From the NCBI RefSeq assembly GCF_004458765.1, contig NZ_SPJX01000012.1, forward strand, positions 235,408 through 281,772: a stretch of DNA of 46,365 bases, given 5' to 3'. Below are positions 27,737 to 36,682 of this stretch, piece after piece. This DNA is from Microvirga pakistanensis (GTDB taxonomy: Bacteria > Pseudomonadota > Alphaproteobacteria > Rhizobiales > Beijerinckiaceae). The translations under genes and the position numbers were made by a program. Position 1 is the stretch's first letter. Every line of letters starts with the position of its first letter. The notes under the pieces were generated by a model. That model saw only the letters and a list, made by a program, of their open reading frames with translations. It ran no database searches and was not told where the DNA came from.

Positions 27737-28174
27737 TCAACCCCTGTAGGCCACGAGAACCGCACCGGCGGCGATGAAAGCGACGCCGAGCCAGTTCGGC
27801 AGGGACAGCCGTTCGCCGAGGAAGGCGACGCCGAAGAGTGCGACGAGGACAACGCTCATTTTGTCGATGGGGGCGACCCGTGCCGCATCGCCGAGCTTGA
27901 GCGCCCGGAAGTAGCAGATCCACGAGGCGCCCGTGGCGAGGCCGGAGAGCACGAGAAACAGGTAGCTGCGCCCCGAAATCGTGTCGAGGGGCTGCCATTG
28001 TCCAGTCCCGATCAGGATCGCCCCGAGAGCGCACAGAATGACGATCGTGCGGATGAAAGTCGCGAAATCCGAATTGACGTTCTCGATTCCGACCTTAGCG
28101 AAGATGGCCGTCAATGCGGCGAATGCTGCGGAAAGGGCTGCCCAAAGCTGCCACGACAGGAGGATCGATTTCAT
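27737..28174 (-). CDS. EamA/DMT-family small transporter
   Basis: This 145-aa, four-helix membrane protein is one EamA repeat long, so it probably works as a dimer. SWQLWAALSAAFAALTAIFAKVG and LATGASWICYFRALKLGDAARVAP, then FLGERLSLPNWLGVAFIAAG, are typical of this short-DMT group. The substrate is unknown. The ATG overlaps the stop of the LysR-TrpD2 fusion gene (ATGA) and GAGG lies 8 nt upstream, so the two are cotranscribed. Confidence 0.87.
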   Translation of the reverse strand: MKSILLSWQLWAALSAAFAALTAIFAKVGIENVNSDFATFIRTIVILCALGAILIGTGQWQPLDTISGRSYLFLVLSGLATGASWICYFRALKLGDAARVAPIDKMSVVLVALFGVAFLGERLSLPNWLGVAFIAAGAVLVAYRG

Positions 28175-29649
28175 AGGGCAGCCTCATCCCGGCAGGAATG
28201 GGTACTTTGCGACACGTCTTTCCTCCGTCTTTCCCAAAGCTTCCTGGCGACCGTTCGGCATTCCTCAAGACGATCCGCATCGGCGCCGGTCAGCGTGAGG
28301 AGGGCTATGGACGCAGTGGCGGCGATGATGTCCGTCGCACGCTCGTCGCGAACGGTTCCGTTCCAAACACCCTGCCAGTACTCGAGGCTCGTCATTCCCG
28401 TCAGCGGGTAGGACATCGGCTCCGGCGAGGCCGGCAGGAAAAGGCTCTCCGCATGTCCGCCGACCAGCCGGAGGAGCGTGCTCGAACGAAATGGCGTGGC
28501 CTCGGCGGCATCCCGGCTGGCTCCCATGACGGCCAGGTTATTGCATCCGAGAAGCGCCCCGGCATCGCAATGCAGTTCGCGGTAAGCCGGACGCACGACG
28601 CCCATTACGATCGCAGGCGCGTCGAGAGGGTTGAGCAGCGGCATCAGCGAGTTCACCGGCGAGCGCGTCTCGAACAATCCATAGAGCATGTGCAGGCGGT
28701 GCAGCTGCGAGGACATCGCGGCGACCGGCAGATAGGCAATCCCCTGCGCATCGATCGCTTCCGTGGCGGACGCGAGGCTCGCGCAGGTCGGGATACCGAT
28801 TGCACCCGCCGCAGATACGAGCTTGCCCCTGGTCCCGTCGCCGCCATCCAAGCCGTGAATGAGAATCCTGTGGCCTGCCTGCGCCAGCAACAATGCCGCC
28901 TGAAGGAACCAGGGCATCCTGCGGGATTTCGGGGAGATATAGGCCGGCCAATCCAGGTCGATGCGAGACATTTCGCAATCCGAAGCCCCCAGGTGGGAGC
29001 GGGCCGCGCGAACCAGGCCGGCCAATTCGGCTGCCGTTTCTCCCCTGAAGTTCATCACGGACAGGAGCGCTCCGATCTGTACGGGATCCGCCTCGCCCTG
29101 GAGAATGATGGAGAACGCATCCTCCGCCTCGCCGGCAGTCAACGGGCGGCTGTGGCCGATGCCGGCTCCGATCGTCGCGATGTGCTTGGCCAGCCGTTTG
29201 CGCGTGTCCTCCGCCTTGCCGAGAGATGCGAGCTTGCGCGCGAATGCCTCCGGCGGAGGCTCGCCCTCGAGGAGGATGCTCGGACGAGCGGTCAAGGGTG
29301 CGGCATCAATGACCGGAGATCCGGACCAGGAGGAGGGATCCGCGGTCGTGCCGACTGGTGCCTTGTCTTGCGGCCGGGACAGCGCCTCGGCCTCCGCGGC
29401 CAGAGCCCGCAATCGCTGGCGCATGGATTCTGCAAAAGGTGTCGGGATCAGGCGCCGGGACGAGCGGATGAAAATCGGATCGTCATAAGCCTCCCGGATC
29501 TGGCCGAGGAGCCTGCTCATCGCAGGCGTGCTCATCCCGAGCCGCTCGGCGGCGCGGTTGACGCTTCCCTCCACGAGCAATGCATCCAGCGCCAAGAGGA
29601 GACGAAGGCGCCCAAGTTTCAGGCCGGGTTCTTGTGATGCAGGATCCAA
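28171..29649 (-). CDS. LysR-type HTH fused to TrpD2/YbiB-like domain
   Basis: This 492-aa two-part protein starts with a LysR-type winged HTH (about 12-85: LLALDALLVEGSVNRAAERL, GMSTPAMSRLLGQIREAYDD, FIRSSRRLIPTPFAESMR). After a Ser/Pro-rich linker (90-125) comes a glycosyltransferase family 3 domain as in anthranilate phosphoribosyltransferase (GIGHSRPLTAGEAEDAFSII, ALLSVMNFRGETAAELAGL). The PRPP-binding GTGGD motif of true TrpD is replaced by HGLDGGDGTRG, and no trp genes are near, so it is nearer to TrpD2/YbiB, which binds nucleic acid. There is no LysR effector domain. The start is TTG at 29649; an upstream in-frame TGA leaves no other start that keeps the HTH. Confidence 0.85.
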   Translation of the reverse strand: MDPASQEPGLKLGRLRLLLALDALLVEGSVNRAAERLGMSTPAMSRLLGQIREAYDDPIFIRSSRRLIPTPFAESMRQRLRALAAEAEALSRPQDKAPVGTTADPSSWSGSPVIDAAPLTARPSILLEGEPPPEAFARKLASLGKAEDTRKRLAKHIATIGAGIGHSRPLTAGEAEDAFSIILQGEADPVQIGALLSVMNFRGETAAELAGLVRAARSHLGASDCEMSRIDLDWPAYISPKSRRMPWFLQAALLLAQAGHRILIHGLDGGDGTRGKLVSAAGAIGIPTCASLASATEAIDAQGIAYLPVAAMSSQLHRLHMLYGLFETRSPVNSLMPLLNPLDAPAIVMGVVRPAYRELHCDAGALLGCNNLAVMGASRDAAEATPFRSSTLLRLVGGHAESLFLPASPEPMSYPLTGMTSLEYWQGVWNGTVRDERATDIIAATASIALLTLTGADADRLEECRTVARKLWERRRKDVSQSTHSCRDEAAL

Positions 29650-29819
29650 GATAACTCTGTTTCACAGCCGAGCCGCAGGCATCGGACAATTATCTGTCTG
29701 TTGTTCAGGGTTCCCTGCCTATTCCCTATTCAGGCAAGTCTTTCAAGCCAGGCAGGAACACCTTAGAGACATTATAAATTGCGATTTCCTGAACTCAGAA
29801 TGACTCTCAAACATAGCCG

Positions 29820-29848
29820 TTGACCCTCTTCTTCCGCAGAACCTACTA
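29820..29848 (+). promoter_or_regulatory. Candidate promoter of the siderophore locus
   Basis: TTGACC (29820-29825) is followed after 17 nt by CTACTA (29843-29848), close to the alphaproteobacterial TTGAC-N17-CTATAT form. The leader to the receptor start is short, about 20-35 nt. I see no clear Fur, Irr or RirA box, though iron control is expected. Confidence 0.4.
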
Positions 29849-29887
29849 GCTCCCATCGCTTGGTTTCTCATGAGTTGGGGGCACATG

Positions 29888-32044
29888 ATGGGATTTGACG
29901 CGTCGATTCAGCGGGATGTCGGCACCGGAGTCGCGGCGCGGAGCAACGCGGGCCGGATGCTCGCTCTCCTGGCTTGCACCGGCCTGTCGGCTGCCTTCTT
30001 CGCCGGTCCGACCGCCATGGCCCAGACGGCGGGCGAAGACCCCGACGCGGCGGGAGGCGACGTGATCGCCCTCGATCAGGTCGTGGTCACGGCCGCAGGT
30101 TTCGAGCAGAACGTCAAGGATGCTCCGGCGAGCATCTCGGTCATCACCCGTGAGGACCTCAAGAAGGGCGCCTTCCGCGACCTGACGGACGCCCTGAAGG
30201 AGGTCCAGGGGGTCACGGTGTCGGGCGTCGCGAACGAGAAGGACATCCTCATCCGGGGCCTTCCGGGCAGCTACACGCTGATCCTCGTCGATGGAAAGCG
30301 CCAGAGCACCCGCGATTCCCGCACCAACGGCAATTCGGGCTTCGAGCAGAGCTTCATTCCTCCCGTCGCGGCCATTGATCGCATCGAGGTGGTCCGCGGC
30401 CCGATGTCGTCGCTCTACGGTTCGGATGCCATGGGCGGCGTGATCAACATCATCACCAGGAAAGTGTCCGACACCTGGAGCGGGACGGTTACGACGGAAG
30501 GCACGCTCCAGCAGCATGATGAATTCGGCCATTCCGCCCAGGGCACCTTCTACACGAGCGGGCCGCTGATCCACCGGATGCTGGGACTTCAGCTCTGGGG
30601 CCGCGGGTTCGGCCGCGATGAGGACGAACTCCTGAGCGGCATCACCGGGGCACGCGAAGGCAATGTGGGAGGACGCCTGACCTTCACGCCCACCGCGAAC
30701 CACGACCTGATGCTGGAAAGCGGCTACACCCGCATCCGCCGGAATGCGTCGAAGTGGGGAACACTCGAGGAAACCGCCAATGACACCTACAACCTCAACG
30801 ACCGCAAGTACTGGTCGCTGAGCCATGAGGGCCGGTGGGGCCCGACGACGTCGAACTTCTCCATCATGCAGGAATGGGCCGAGCGGAGGAGCTACACGGA
30901 AAATCCGCTGACCTCCGCCTTCGACAAGAACTCCCGATCGCCCGAGATCAGGAACACGGTCGTCGACGGCAAGTTCACGACGCCGTTCGAGTTCTTCGGC
31001 TCCCATACCCTGGTGACGGGAGGTCAATGGTTCAACGCCATGCTGAGGGATCAAAATCCCGGCCGACGCACCGGACTCGAGGAGCGCTTCGAGATCAACC
31101 AATGGGCGCTCTTCGCCGAGGACGAGTGGCGCCTGACCGACACGTTCTCGATCACGAACGGCCTGCGCATGGATCATCACGAGATCTATGGCGCCCACTA
31201 CAGCCCGCGCAGCTACGCCGTGTGGCACGCCACCGACAATCTCACCCTGAAGGGCGGCGTTTCCACTGGCTTCCGCGCACCTGAAATCCGCCAGATCGCG
31301 CCAGGCTATGCCTATACGACGGGCGGCGGAGGCTGCAGTTACGGCCCCAACGGAACCTGCGGCGTCATTCTCGCCAATCCGGACCTGCAGGCGGAAACCA
31401 GCACGAGCTATGAAATCGGCGCCGTGTGGGACAATCTCAACGGCTTCACCGCCAGCGCAACGTATTTCCACACGGATTTCCGGGACAAGATCAGCAACGC
31501 GCTGGTGCTGGACGATGCCGGCAACCCGGTGCGCTGGTCCGAGGATCCGAACTACCGTCTCTGGTACAGCTACAACATCGACGATGCAGTCATCCAAGGC
31601 GTCGAACTGGCAGCCACCTGGCGGGCGACGGATACAATCTCCCTTCGCGGCAGCTACACCTTCACGGATTCCGAGCAGCGGACAGGTGAATACGCCGGCT
31701 TTCCCCTCGCCCGCACCCCCAGGCACATCGCCAATGCTCGCGTGGACTGGATCACGCCTGTTGCCGGTTTGGCGACATGGGTGTCGGCGAACTATCACGG
31801 ATCCGAGATCGTGGGCGGCGCCCGCATCGGCACCAATGGAACGCCGGTGATCATCAACGGCATGGCCGGACGCAAGTACGACGCCTACGCCACCATGGAT
31901 GTCGGCCTGTCCTACGATTTCACGGAACAGCTCACTCTGAATGCGGCCCTCTACAACGTTTTCGACAAGGAAGTCGAACCCACCGACTACAACACAGTCG
32001 TCGAAGGACGGCGTCTTTGGGTGAGCATGTCGGCCACCTTCTGA
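29888..32044 (+). CDS. TonB-dependent siderophore receptor
   Basis: This 718-aa outer-membrane receptor has a signal peptide ending near GPTAMAQ, a TonB-box-like DQVVVTAAG, and a plug domain (SISVITREDLKKGAFRDLTD, ILIRGLPGSYTLILVDGKRQ, IDRIEVVRGPMSSLYGSDAM, GGVINIITRKV). A 22-strand-type barrel follows, ending in the canonical C-terminal Phe (LWVSMSATF). It resembles catecholate-type receptors (FepA/IrgA/CirA) in the plug. ATG 29888 is preferred because GGGGG lies 6 nt upstream; ATGs at 29870 and 29885 are alternatives. It opens a six-gene plus-strand operon for ferric-siderophore uptake. No siderophore biosynthesis genes are in the window, so it may serve a foreign siderophore. Confidence 0.92.
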   Translation: MGFDASIQRDVGTGVAARSNAGRMLALLACTGLSAAFFAGPTAMAQTAGEDPDAAGGDVIALDQVVVTAAGFEQNVKDAPASISVITREDLKKGAFRDLTDALKEVQGVTVSGVANEKDILIRGLPGSYTLILVDGKRQSTRDSRTNGNSGFEQSFIPPVAAIDRIEVVRGPMSSLYGSDAMGGVINIITRKVSDTWSGTVTTEGTLQQHDEFGHSAQGTFYTSGPLIHRMLGLQLWGRGFGRDEDELLSGITGAREGNVGGRLTFTPTANHDLMLESGYTRIRRNASKWGTLEETANDTYNLNDRKYWSLSHEGRWGPTTSNFSIMQEWAERRSYTENPLTSAFDKNSRSPEIRNTVVDGKFTTPFEFFGSHTLVTGGQWFNAMLRDQNPGRRTGLEERFEINQWALFAEDEWRLTDTFSITNGLRMDHHEIYGAHYSPRSYAVWHATDNLTLKGGVSTGFRAPEIRQIAPGYAYTTGGGGCSYGPNGTCGVILANPDLQAETSTSYEIGAVWDNLNGFTASATYFHTDFRDKISNALVLDDAGNPVRWSEDPNYRLWYSYNIDDAVIQGVELAATWRATDTISLRGSYTFTDSEQRTGEYAGFPLARTPRHIANARVDWITPVAGLATWVSANYHGSEIVGGARIGTNGTPVIINGMAGRKYDAYATMDVGLSYDFTEQLTLNAALYNVFDKEVEPTDYNTVVEGRRLWVSMSATF

Positions 32045-32107
32045 TCCATGCGGGAGGCAATGCCTTCCCGCTCACATCTGGCCTCAGTGACGTCAACGGG
32101 AACAGGC

Positions 32108-32869
32108 ATGGCTGCAGACAGCAAACCAGACACTCACGAGAAGCCGCGGCAGCGCCCTCCGCTGCGGAGCTGGAATCTTCATGTCGTCGACAGCTTCGAT
32201 GTACCGCCTGGCATGCGACGGGTCGTTCTGACTGCGGATGACATCCACGAATTCGACTACAAGCCGGGGCAGGCCATCGTCATGATGATTCCTCTCCCGG
32301 ACGGCGGGACGGGGCGGAGAGATTATACGATCCGCAGCCAGGACCGCATTCAAGGAACGATCAGCGTCGACTTTCTGCTCCATGGCGACACGCCGGCGCC
32401 TACCTGGGCGCGGCGCGTCGCACGCGGCGATATCATCAAAGTCAGGGGCCCGCGCGGCGGCACCGTTTTGCGCCCCGATGCGGACTGGCATCTGCTGACC
32501 GGGGATGAAACCTGCATCCCGGCTATCGCCCACATCCTTGAGACCATGCCGGCCGGCACCAAAGCCTTTGTGTTCATCGAGACAAGCGACAGGAATGGTG
32601 AGATCGCGCTGGAAACAAAGGCCGATGCCTCCGTGCGCTGGATGCATCGCAATGGCGCACCGGCCGGTCCGAGCGGGCTCATGAACGGTGTGATACAGGA
32701 CTTTGTCCTGCCACCCGGCAAAGGCCACGCTTACCTCATCGGCGAGACGAGCAACGTCCGCCGTCAACGGCACACCCTCATCGCGCGAGGGCTCACCCGC
32801 GATCAAATTTCATCGGAGGGCTACTGGCGCCCGGGGCGCATCGGCGGCCACGACCATGTCGATGACTGA
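32108..32869 (+). CDS. Siderophore-interacting protein (FAD/NAD(P)H ferric reductase)
   Basis: This 253-aa protein is of the ViuB/YqjH family, which reduces ferric siderophores in the cytoplasm to release iron. The FAD motif RRDYTIRS (about 78-85) and RGPRGGTVLRPDADWHLLTG, GDETCIPAIAHIL follow the family plan. The C-terminal YLIGETSNVRRQRHTL and GYWRPGRIG are diagnostic. The start at 32108 has GGGA about 7 nt upstream and is 64 nt after the receptor stop. Confidence 0.93.
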   Translation: MAADSKPDTHEKPRQRPPLRSWNLHVVDSFDVPPGMRRVVLTADDIHEFDYKPGQAIVMMIPLPDGGTGRRDYTIRSQDRIQGTISVDFLLHGDTPAPTWARRVARGDIIKVRGPRGGTVLRPDADWHLLTGDETCIPAIAHILETMPAGTKAFVFIETSDRNGEIALETKADASVRWMHRNGAPAGPSGLMNGVIQDFVLPPGKGHAYLIGETSNVRRQRHTLIARGLTRDQISSEGYWRPGRIGGHDHVDD

Positions 32870-32914
32870 CGCCCCATGCACCATTGCCTGACCCTATTTC
32901 TGGAGAACCATGTC

Positions 32915-33850
32915 ATGATCAATGTCTCTGCCCGTCTACCACACGTCCTTGCCACAATCCTTGCGGGAGCTCTCACGTTCGGTGTTTTGACCACGGGCGT
33001 GCAGGCGCAGGATCTGAAGGTCCAGCACACCAAAGGTGAAACGGCGGTTCCCTTGAAGCCGAAGAAGGTGCTCGCCTTCGATCTCGCATCCCTGGACACG
33101 CTGAACGCGCTAGGGGTCGAGGTCTCGGGCGTCCCGGCGGCCCGTTTTCCCGAGTATCTCGCGAAGTACGGCTCGGATCAGTACGAGAAGGTCGGCACCT
33201 TGTTCGAGCCGAACTATGAGGCCGTGAATGCCGCCGGGCCGGACCTGATCATCGTCGGAGGCCGCTCCAGCGCCAAGTACGAGGAATTGTCGAAGATCGC
33301 TCCCACGATCGACATGACGGTCGACCCGAAGGACTATGTCGGCAGCGTCAAGCGCAACGTTCAGCTTCTCGCCAAGATCTTCGACAAGCAGGCCGAGGCG
33401 GACACGCAGATCGCCAGGCTCGATCAGTCGATCACCTCCCTTCGGCAGGAAGCCGCGAAAGCCGGCAAGGGCCTTCTCGTCCTCACCACCGGCGGTAAAA
33501 TGAGCGCCTATGGACCCGGCTCGCGCTTCGGACTGCTGCACACGGAGTTCGGAATCGTGCCGGCCGTCGAGGGGCTGGCTACGACGAACCACGGACAAGC
33601 CGTGAATGCCGAGTTCATCCTCAAGACGAATCCGGACTGGCTCTTCGTGATCGACAGGGATGCGGCGACGGGCCGCGGCAGCGACGCGGCCAAGAAGGTG
33701 CTGGACAACGACCTCGTAGCCCAGACCAAAGCTTGGAAGAACAAGCAGGTCGTCTACCTCGATCCGGTGAACTGGTATCTGGTCGGCGGTGGCTTGACGG
33801 CCCTGCAGGCCAGCGTGGACCAGATCGCGAAGGCCATCACCAAGAAATAG
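32915..33850 (+). CDS. Siderophore ABC transporter substrate-binding protein (FatB/CeuA-like)
   Basis: This 311-aa periplasmic protein is of the helical-backbone metal receptor family. A signal peptide ends near VQAQD (about 30), without a lipobox Cys. The mature part has KKVLAFDLASLDTLNALG, PDLIIVGGRSSAKYEELSKI and the C-lobe TNPDWLFVIDRDAATGRGSD, which are features of the FatB/CeuA/YclQ group binding catecholate, citrate-hydroxamate or similar siderophores. GGAG lies 9 nt before the ATG at 32915. Confidence 0.93.
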   Translation: MINVSARLPHVLATILAGALTFGVLTTGVQAQDLKVQHTKGETAVPLKPKKVLAFDLASLDTLNALGVEVSGVPAARFPEYLAKYGSDQYEKVGTLFEPNYEAVNAAGPDLIIVGGRSSAKYEELSKIAPTIDMTVDPKDYVGSVKRNVQLLAKIFDKQAEADTQIARLDQSITSLRQEAAKAGKGLLVLTTGGKMSAYGPGSRFGLLHTEFGIVPAVEGLATTNHGQAVNAEFILKTNPDWLFVIDRDAATGRGSDAAKKVLDNDLVAQTKAWKNKQVVYLDPVNWYLVGGGLTALQASVDQIAKAITKK

Positions 33851-33970
33851 GCTTGAATGGTTCTGCTCTTCGGGGCATTGCCTTCGACAGCGGATCACCC
33901 CATGGGTGGTCCGCTTTGCCATGTGAAACCCTCAACGGGACGCACTCGCCGCGAGTGCTGCCGAAGAATC

Positions 33971-34933
33971 GTGAAACGCCTCCTGCTCGCAGCCACCATC
34001 GTGATCGCTCTCGCATCGATCAGCCTGCTGATCGGTGTCGGCGACCTGTCGCTGCAGGCGCTCTTCTCGCCGCAGGAGGGACAATACGCCACACAGGTCC
34101 TGTTGATCTCCCGGATCCCCAGGACCTTGGCCCTCATCCTGGCCGGAACAGCCATGGCGGTCGCCGGAACGATCATGCAGATGCTGACCCGTAACCGCTT
34201 CGTGGAGCCGTCCACCGCGGGAACGGTCGAGTCCGCGAGCCTCGGACTCCTCATCGTTACCCTGTTCGCGCCTGAAGCGCCGGTCATCGTGAAGATGCTG
34301 GTCGCAGGGGGGTTCGCATTGGCGGGAACCGCCCTGTTCCTGCGCATTCTCAAGCTCGTGCCCCTGCGCTCGGTGCTGACCGTTCCCCTCGTTGGCATCA
34401 TGCTGGGCGGCGTCATCGGTGCGATCACCACGTTCTTCGCCTATCGGTTCGACCTGCTTCAATCGCTGAACGCGTGGACCACGGGCGATTTCTCCGGTGT
34501 CCTGCGCGGGCGTTACGAGCTCCTCTGGATCGCGTTCGCCCTGACCCTCCTCGCCTATCTCGCCGCCGATCGGCTGACCCTGGCCGGCATGGGGCGAGAC
34601 TTCGCCACCAATCTGGGTCTGCGCTATCGGAGTGTCGTGTCCTTCGGCCTCATCATCGTCGCGATGGTGACGGCCACCATCGTGGTGACCGTCGGCATGC
34701 TGCCGTTTCTAGGGCTTATCGTGCCGAACGTGGTCAGCCTGATGATGGGCGATAACATGCGCCGCTCCTTGCCGTGGGTCGCATTGCTGGGCGCAGGGCT
34801 CGTCCTGGCCTGCGACATCATCGGGCGTGTGGCCTACTATCCCTACGAGATCCCCATCGGGACGATCATGGGAATCATCGGCAGCGGTCTGTTCCTGTTC
34901 CTCCTGCTCAAGGGGCGCGAACGCCTTGCGTGA
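33971..34933 (+). CDS. Siderophore ABC transporter permease (FecCD family, FatD/CeuB-like)
   Basis: A roughly 320-aa polytopic permease with about nine hydrophobic helices. LLISRIPRTLALILAGTAMA, MQMLTRNRFVEPSTAGTVES and VGMLPFLGLIVPNVVSLMMG are FecCD-family marks. The start is uncertain. The GTG at 33971 begins right at the first membrane helix and gives the usual length. The ATG at 33857 would add 38 residues without family character, although it has AGG nearby. The 3' end overlaps the next permease gene by 8 nt. Confidence 0.9.
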   Translation: MKRLLLAATIVIALASISLLIGVGDLSLQALFSPQEGQYATQVLLISRIPRTLALILAGTAMAVAGTIMQMLTRNRFVEPSTAGTVESASLGLLIVTLFAPEAPVIVKMLVAGGFALAGTALFLRILKLVPLRSVLTVPLVGIMLGGVIGAITTFFAYRFDLLQSLNAWTTGDFSGVLRGRYELLWIAFALTLLAYLAADRLTLAGMGRDFATNLGLRYRSVVSFGLIIVAMVTATIVVTVGMLPFLGLIVPNVVSLMMGDNMRRSLPWVALLGAGLVLACDIIGRVAYYPYEIPIGTIMGIIGSGLFLFLLLKGRERLA

Positions 34934-35885
34934 GCAGAGACAGACGATCCCTGTGCTCCTGATCCTCACTGCCTTGGCGGTAGGCGTGATCGTGCTTTTC
35001 ATGACGCTGGGCGCAAAGGGTCGATGGGACTTCGTCCTGCCCTTCCGCGGCGCGAAGGTTCTGTCCATGGTCCTGGTGGCCCATGCCATCGCGGTTTCGA
35101 CCGTCCTGTTCCAGACGGTGAGCCATAACCGGATCCTGACGCCCTCGATCATGGGCTTCGACGCTCTCTATGTCCTCATCCAGACGAGCCTGATCTTCGC
35201 TGTCGGTTCGGCCGCGGTGACGGATTTTGACCCCCGTCTGTTGTTCGCGGGTGAGGTGGCCTTGATGGTGGCATTCTCCAGCCTGCTCTACCGCTGGCTC
35301 TTCTCCGGCAACAGCCGCAGCCTTCACCTGCTCATTCTCGTGGGTATCGTTTTCGGCGTGCTGTTCCGCAGCCTCTCGGGTTTCATGCAGCGGATCATCG
35401 ATCCCAACGAGTTCGTGCTCCTGCAGGACCGCCTGTTCGCGAATTTCAACAGCGTCGACAGCAATCTTCTTGCGGTGTCGACCGCTACGATCCTGGCCGT
35501 ATCGGTCGTCGCGTGGCGGTTCATGCATGCCTATGATGTGCTGGCGCTGGGGCGCGATCCATCCATCAATCTGGGCGTCAATCACAACCGGGTGGTGACC
35601 ATCGTCCTTATGATGGTGGCGATTCTCGTGTCGGTCTCCACCGCCTTGGTTGGGCCGGTCACCTTCTTCGGGCTGCTCGTCGCGAATCTTGCCTATCAGC
35701 TCGCCGGGACCCATAAGCACCGCGTCGTGCTGCCTGTCGCAGTGCTGCTCGCCGTGATCTGTCTCGTCGGTGGACAGCTCATCCTTGAGCGGATCTTCGC
35801 CTTCGATACCGCCTTGAGCATCGTCATCGAATTCGTGGGCGGCATCGTCTTCCTCGCCCTGTTGATCAGAGGAGCAGCCCGTTGA
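34926..35885 (+). CDS. Siderophore ABC transporter permease (FecCD family, FatC/CeuC-like)
   Basis: This 319-aa second permease has LVAHAIAVSTVLFQTVSHNRILTPS (split family motif), SIMGFDALYVLIQT, GRDPSINLGVN and VGPVTFFGLLVANLAYQLAG. It must start at a non-ATG codon: TTG 34926 keeps the first helix, overlaps the previous gene by 8 nt and has AAGGGG about 10 nt upstream. A longer in-frame start at 34827 would run across the previous gene with non-family sequence. Together the two permeases form the heterodimeric channel. Confidence 0.9.
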   Translation: MREQRQTIPVLLILTALAVGVIVLFMTLGAKGRWDFVLPFRGAKVLSMVLVAHAIAVSTVLFQTVSHNRILTPSIMGFDALYVLIQTSLIFAVGSAAVTDFDPRLLFAGEVALMVAFSSLLYRWLFSGNSRSLHLLILVGIVFGVLFRSLSGFMQRIIDPNEFVLLQDRLFANFNSVDSNLLAVSTATILAVSVVAWRFMHAYDVLALGRDPSINLGVNHNRVVTIVLMMVAILVSVSTALVGPVTFFGLLVANLAYQLAGTHKHRVVLPVAVLLAVICLVGGQLILERIFAFDTALSIVIEFVGGIVFLALLIRGAAR

Positions 35886-36640
35886 TCGAGATCTCCAACG
35901 TCAGCAAAAGCTACGGCGACACTATCGTGGTGCGCGAGGTCTCGCTCCAGATCCCACGCCGCGGCGTCACCTCCATCATCGGACCCAACGGGGCCGGCAA
36001 ATCCACCCTCCTGTCGATGATCAGCCGCCTCGCGCCCATGACGGCTGGAACGGTGAAGGTCGACGGCCTCGACGTGACGAGGACGCCCTCGGACGTGCTG
36101 GCGAAGCGCCTGTCCATCCTCAGGCAGGACAACCGGGTCGGCTCACGGCTGACAGTGCGGGACCTGGTCGAGTTCGGGCGCTATCCCTATTCCAAAGGCC
36201 GTCTCACGCCCGAAGACCGCGCCCAGGCGGACAAGGCTATCCGTTTCCTTGACCTCCAAGCGTACTCCGACCGCTTTCTCGACGAGTTGTCGGGCGGACA
36301 GCGGCAGAGGGCCTACGTGGCCATGGTGCTGTGCCAGGACACGGACTACGTGCTTTTCGACGAACCGCTGAACAATCTAGACATGAAACATGCGGTCGGC
36401 ATGATGAAGCTCCTGCGACAGGCTGCCGATACTTTGGGCAAGACGATCGTCCTCGTCCTCCACGACATCAACTTTGCGTCCTGCTATTCGGATTACATCG
36501 TAGCCATGCGCGACGGAGCCGTCGTCCGCCATGGTCCACCCGACGTGATCATGACGAGTGAGGCAATTCGGGACGTCTATGACATGGACGTCGAGATCCA
36601 GGAGATCCAGGGGCGGCGGATCTCGATTTACTATACCTGA
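35882..36640 (+). CDS. Siderophore ABC transporter ATPase (FatE/CeuD-like)
   Basis: This 252-aa ATPase has Walker A GPNGAGKST (about 38-46), Q-loop in LSILRQDNRVGSRLTV, signature LSGGQRQR (about 139-146), Walker B YVLFDEPLNNLD and switch HDINFA. It starts with TTG in a TTGA overlap with the second permease. It is the last gene of the receptor-reductase-importer operon and converges on the dehydrogenase gene at 36683 with only 42 nt between stops and no clear terminator. Confidence 0.95.
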   Translation: MIEISNVSKSYGDTIVVREVSLQIPRRGVTSIIGPNGAGKSTLLSMISRLAPMTAGTVKVDGLDVTRTPSDVLAKRLSILRQDNRVGSRLTVRDLVEFGRYPYSKGRLTPEDRAQADKAIRFLDLQAYSDRFLDELSGGQRQRAYVAMVLCQDTDYVLFDEPLNNLDMKHAVGMMKLLRQAADTLGKTIVLVLHDINFASCYSDYIVAMRDGAVVRHGPPDVIMTSEAIRDVYDMDVEIQEIQGRRISIYYT

Positions 36641-36682
36641 GACTGTGGGGCACAATGAACGAGATTATGCCCTATAAGGCCG

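Noticed and set aside
29760..29820. A Fur/Irr/RirA box upstream of the TonB receptor
   Set aside because: Only partial matches without a convincing dyad could be found by eye.
29846..31798. A 650-codon minus-strand open frame opposite the TonB receptor
   Set aside because: It mirrors the receptor codons, has no recognisable domain and is an Arg/Gly/Ala-rich antisense frame typical of high-GC DNA.
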